DNA of 6,067 nucleotides, from assembly GCA_040377825.1 (NCBI GenBank), contig JBEINZ010000194.1, positions 1 to 6,067 on the forward strand, in the 5' to 3' direction. Each line of letters starts with the position of its first letter. Positions within the stretch are counted from its first letter, which is position 1. Under the pieces are notes generated by a model. It had not been told where the DNA came from. It worked only from the letters and a program-made list of their open reading frames with translations, and did no database searches. Origin of the DNA: JBEINZ01 sp040377825. Lineage in GTDB: Bacteria > Pseudomonadota > Alphaproteobacteria > Rhizobiales > Ancalomicrobiaceae. The position numbers and the translations under genes were made by a program. This document shows, in pieces, positions 4,936 to 6,067 of this stretch.

Positions 4936-5784
4936 TCACTCTTCGGCAAGTTCGCGAATAGCCTCTATGATCTCCGAGGTAAAACCAACTGCAAAACTAA
5001 AACAACGCGTGCGATCGTACCGCTCGCAGGATAACGAAGTCGTTGAGCTCATAATGCCGAGCGCCTCCGGTCCGTTCTCGGTCTCCCGCAGTAAAGCGCC
5101 ACCAGATGCCCCACGGGCCCAAGAACAGTCGGTTCGTAGTCCACTTGCCGGTTTCTTATCAATTGCGTCCAATGCACGAATGCTACAGTCAGCAATAATT
5201 CGATCGTGCCAACCATCCGGCCGGAAGCCGTCCTGCCTAATGCTCACTGTTTTGATCTTTTCCCCTATCGCAGGGTGCTTGGATGGAAGGCGGTATGGTT
5301 GGAGCCCAACAACAGGCGTAGCCAGTTTCATGACAATCCAATCGAACCGATCGGTTGTAGACCGCTGTTCCGCTTCCGATTTTCGAAATGACTTTATATC
5401 AACGCTGTACCAAACAGAGTCCTTCCCGTCACTGACTTCAAAGCCGCATCGATTGATCGCCATTCGACCTGCGTAAGAGTTCATAACTTTTTCCGGATAA
5501 ATGACATGGCGTGCCGTTACTACGATATCCGATCTGTGGATCAAAAAGGCACTAGCTTCGTTGAATGGGCACATAATTCGGCCCGATGCTCCGTATGCTT
5601 GTCTAACACTGTCTTCTGAGAGTTTGTGAAGGATGCCATAAGATGCGAAAGACATCCTTGTGTCTTTAGCAATTGCCCCGCCAAAAGCGGATGATGCTTG
5701 GGTGAAAAGACAAAGCACTGCAGCGAATACGATTTTACGGGCAAAGAATACAAGCTTAACATCACACTGCGTGCTCATAACCAT
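4936..5784 (-). CDS. Secreted trypsin-like serine protease (S1/V8-like fold)
   Basis: A 282-residue predicted extracytoplasmic endopeptidase. Residues 10-33 form a Sec signal peptide: basic KLVFFARK, hydrophobic IVFAAVLCLF, then QASSA before the likely cleavage. The triad is visible as H93 (VVTARHVIY), D148 (DRFDWIVMKL) and S227 (RGASGGALL). TARH and GASGG differ slightly from the usual TAAH and GDSGG, but the catalytic residues are kept. Six cysteines in the mature part (72, 113, 200, 220, 253, 261) suggest disulfides. Start: ATG 5784 is chosen because a strong GGAGGGAAGGGG precedes it and it leaves a proper signal peptide. ATG 5778 is also possible; ATG 5874 would bury the signal. The gene looks less G+C-rich than hipA or the integrase. 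It lies 178 bases downstream of the HlyD-type gene on the same strand and convergent to the regulator pseudogene. Substrate unknown. Confidence 0.88.
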   Translation of the reverse strand: MVMSTQCDVKLVFFARKIVFAAVLCLFTQASSAFGGAIAKDTRMSFASYGILHKLSEDSVRQAYGASGRIMCPFNEASAFLIHRSDIVVTARHVIYPEKVMNSYAGRMAINRCGFEVSDGKDSVWYSVDIKSFRKSEAEQRSTTDRFDWIVMKLATPVVGLQPYRLPSKHPAIGEKIKTVSIRQDGFRPDGWHDRIIADCSIRALDAIDKKPASGLRTDCSWARGASGGALLRETENGPEALGIMSSTTSLSCERYDRTRCFSFAVGFTSEIIEAIRELAEE

Positions 5785-5788
5785 GTCA

Positions 5789-5800
5789 CCCCTTCCCTCC
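5789..5800 (-). promoter_or_regulatory. Strong ribosome binding site of the protease gene
   Basis: GGAGGGAAGGGG on the minus strand, four bases before ATG 5784 and ten before ATG 5778. It rules against the upstream ATG 5874, because it falls inside that longer frame. Confidence 0.7.
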
Positions 5801-5811
5801 TGGCGTTTTAA

Positions 5812-5882
5812 TCCGAGTTTCTGACTCCGCAGGATAAACGTGGATACGCGTGTTTTGTGCTGAAGCCAAACCAAAACTCGGA
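5812..5882. repeat. Spaced inverted repeat in the protease upstream region
   Basis: TCCGAGTTT (5812-5820) and AAACTCGGA (5874-5882) are exact 9-bp reverse complements with a 53-bp spacer. The flanking CTGACTCCG (5821-5829) and CGGACTCAG (5879-5887) are also near reverse complements (8 of 9), in an overlapping register. It could be a leader RNA structure, a paired regulator site or a decayed mobile-element end. Confidence 0.4.
5841..5869 (-). promoter_or_regulatory. Weak candidate promoter of the protease gene
   Basis: On the minus strand TTGGCT (5864-5869) and TATCCA (5841-5846) are 17 bp apart, inside the spaced inverted repeat. The -10 match is poor. If real, the protease would be transcribed separately from the upstream HlyD-type gene. 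Confidence 0.25.
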
Positions 5883-5962
5883 CTCAGCGCATGACCGGTG
5901 AACCGGCCTATTCACGGAAATGGAGATGCTTTCACCCCCTATTACCCGCCATCTTCCTCCGC

Positions 5963-6067
5963 TCATCTCTCCCTCCCCGCCTCCGCCAGTACCTGCGTCA
6001 CCGGGGAAAGCACATAATCGATGACACGGCGGGTTTCGGTCTTGATTTCGGCGCGGACGGTCATTCC
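5963..6067 (-). CDS. HlyD-family type I secretion periplasmic adaptor, C-terminal end only
   Basis: The last 34 codons and the stop of a gene that enters from the right edge. The residues GMTVRAEIKTETRRVIDY, then VLSPVTQVLAEAGRER, match the characteristic end of HlyD/PrsE-type membrane-fusion proteins, in which GM-x-V-x-A-x-IKTG-x-R is followed by a YLLSP helix. Such proteins bridge an inner-membrane ABC exporter and a TolC-like outer-membrane channel. An ABC transporter gene would be expected further upstream, that is to the right. It is on the same strand as the protease. A ribosome-like GGAGG overlaps the stop region but no gene follows it directly. The family call rests on this short tail. 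Confidence 0.8.
   Translation of the reverse strand, partial: GMTVRAEIKTETRRVIDYVLSPVTQVLAEAGRER

Noticed and set aside
5785..5874. Longer protease start at ATG 5874
   Set aside because: It would place 30 polar residues before the signal peptide and run through the strong ribosome site at 5789-5800.
1..6067. CRISPR array, rRNA gene or complete insertion sequence
   Set aside because: No regularly spaced direct repeats, no rRNA-like sequence and no transposase frame were seen.

Overview
The window looks like alphaproteobacterial, probably Rhizobiales, chromosome. The evidence is the G+C-rich coding sequence, a tRNA-Lys(UUU) 3' end with acceptor strand CCGGCTC, a DUF4102-type integrase, a paired VOC protein and YafY/WYL regulator, and the C-terminus of a type I secretion HlyD adaptor. 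This placement is by recognition only; no search was run.

Left part (1-3490) reads as the right-hand end of an integrated element. From the left edge there is an unidentified partial ORF (minus strand, 1-290). It overlaps the 3' end of a tyrosine integrase gene (173-1429, minus). The integrase has R, K, H-x-x-R and Y in place, but a proline sits where the family normally has the second conserved histidine. A roughly 260-bp control region rich in inverted repeats follows. It carries five related half-sites (W-TGAT-M-C) around a candidate promoter, and leads into a divergent hipB-hipA toxin-antitoxin pair (1692-3268, plus). After hipA a gene-free stretch ends in the last 45 nt of a tRNA-Lys gene (3446-3490) with no 5' half. 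This is the classic footprint of an element inserted at a tRNA 3' end, and it implies that the element lies to the left and that an intact tRNA-Lys lies beyond the left edge.

Right part (3491-6067) would then be resident chromosome. A 10-bp perfect inverted repeat directly after the tRNA fragment may be the old tRNA terminator. A VOC-fold (glyoxalase/bleomycin-resistance-like) gene on the minus strand faces, divergently, a YafY-type HTH-WYL regulator gene. The regulator is broken: a TGA at codon 2, two frame changes and further stops. A palindrome between the two genes may be the old operator. Convergent to the pseudogene is a secreted trypsin-like serine protease with a complete His/Asp/Ser triad. 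Upstream of it, at the right edge, lies the last 34 codons of a HlyD-family periplasmic adaptor gene on the same strand.

How the genes work together: the integrase and hipBA form a mobility-plus-maintenance border module. The dead regulator suggests that the VOC gene has lost its local control. Protease and HlyD are neighbours, but the protease has its own Sec signal peptide, so a type I link is only possible. No clearly new system is visible. The best leads are the integrase H-to-P change, the overlapping border ORF, the half-site array and the degraded regulator.
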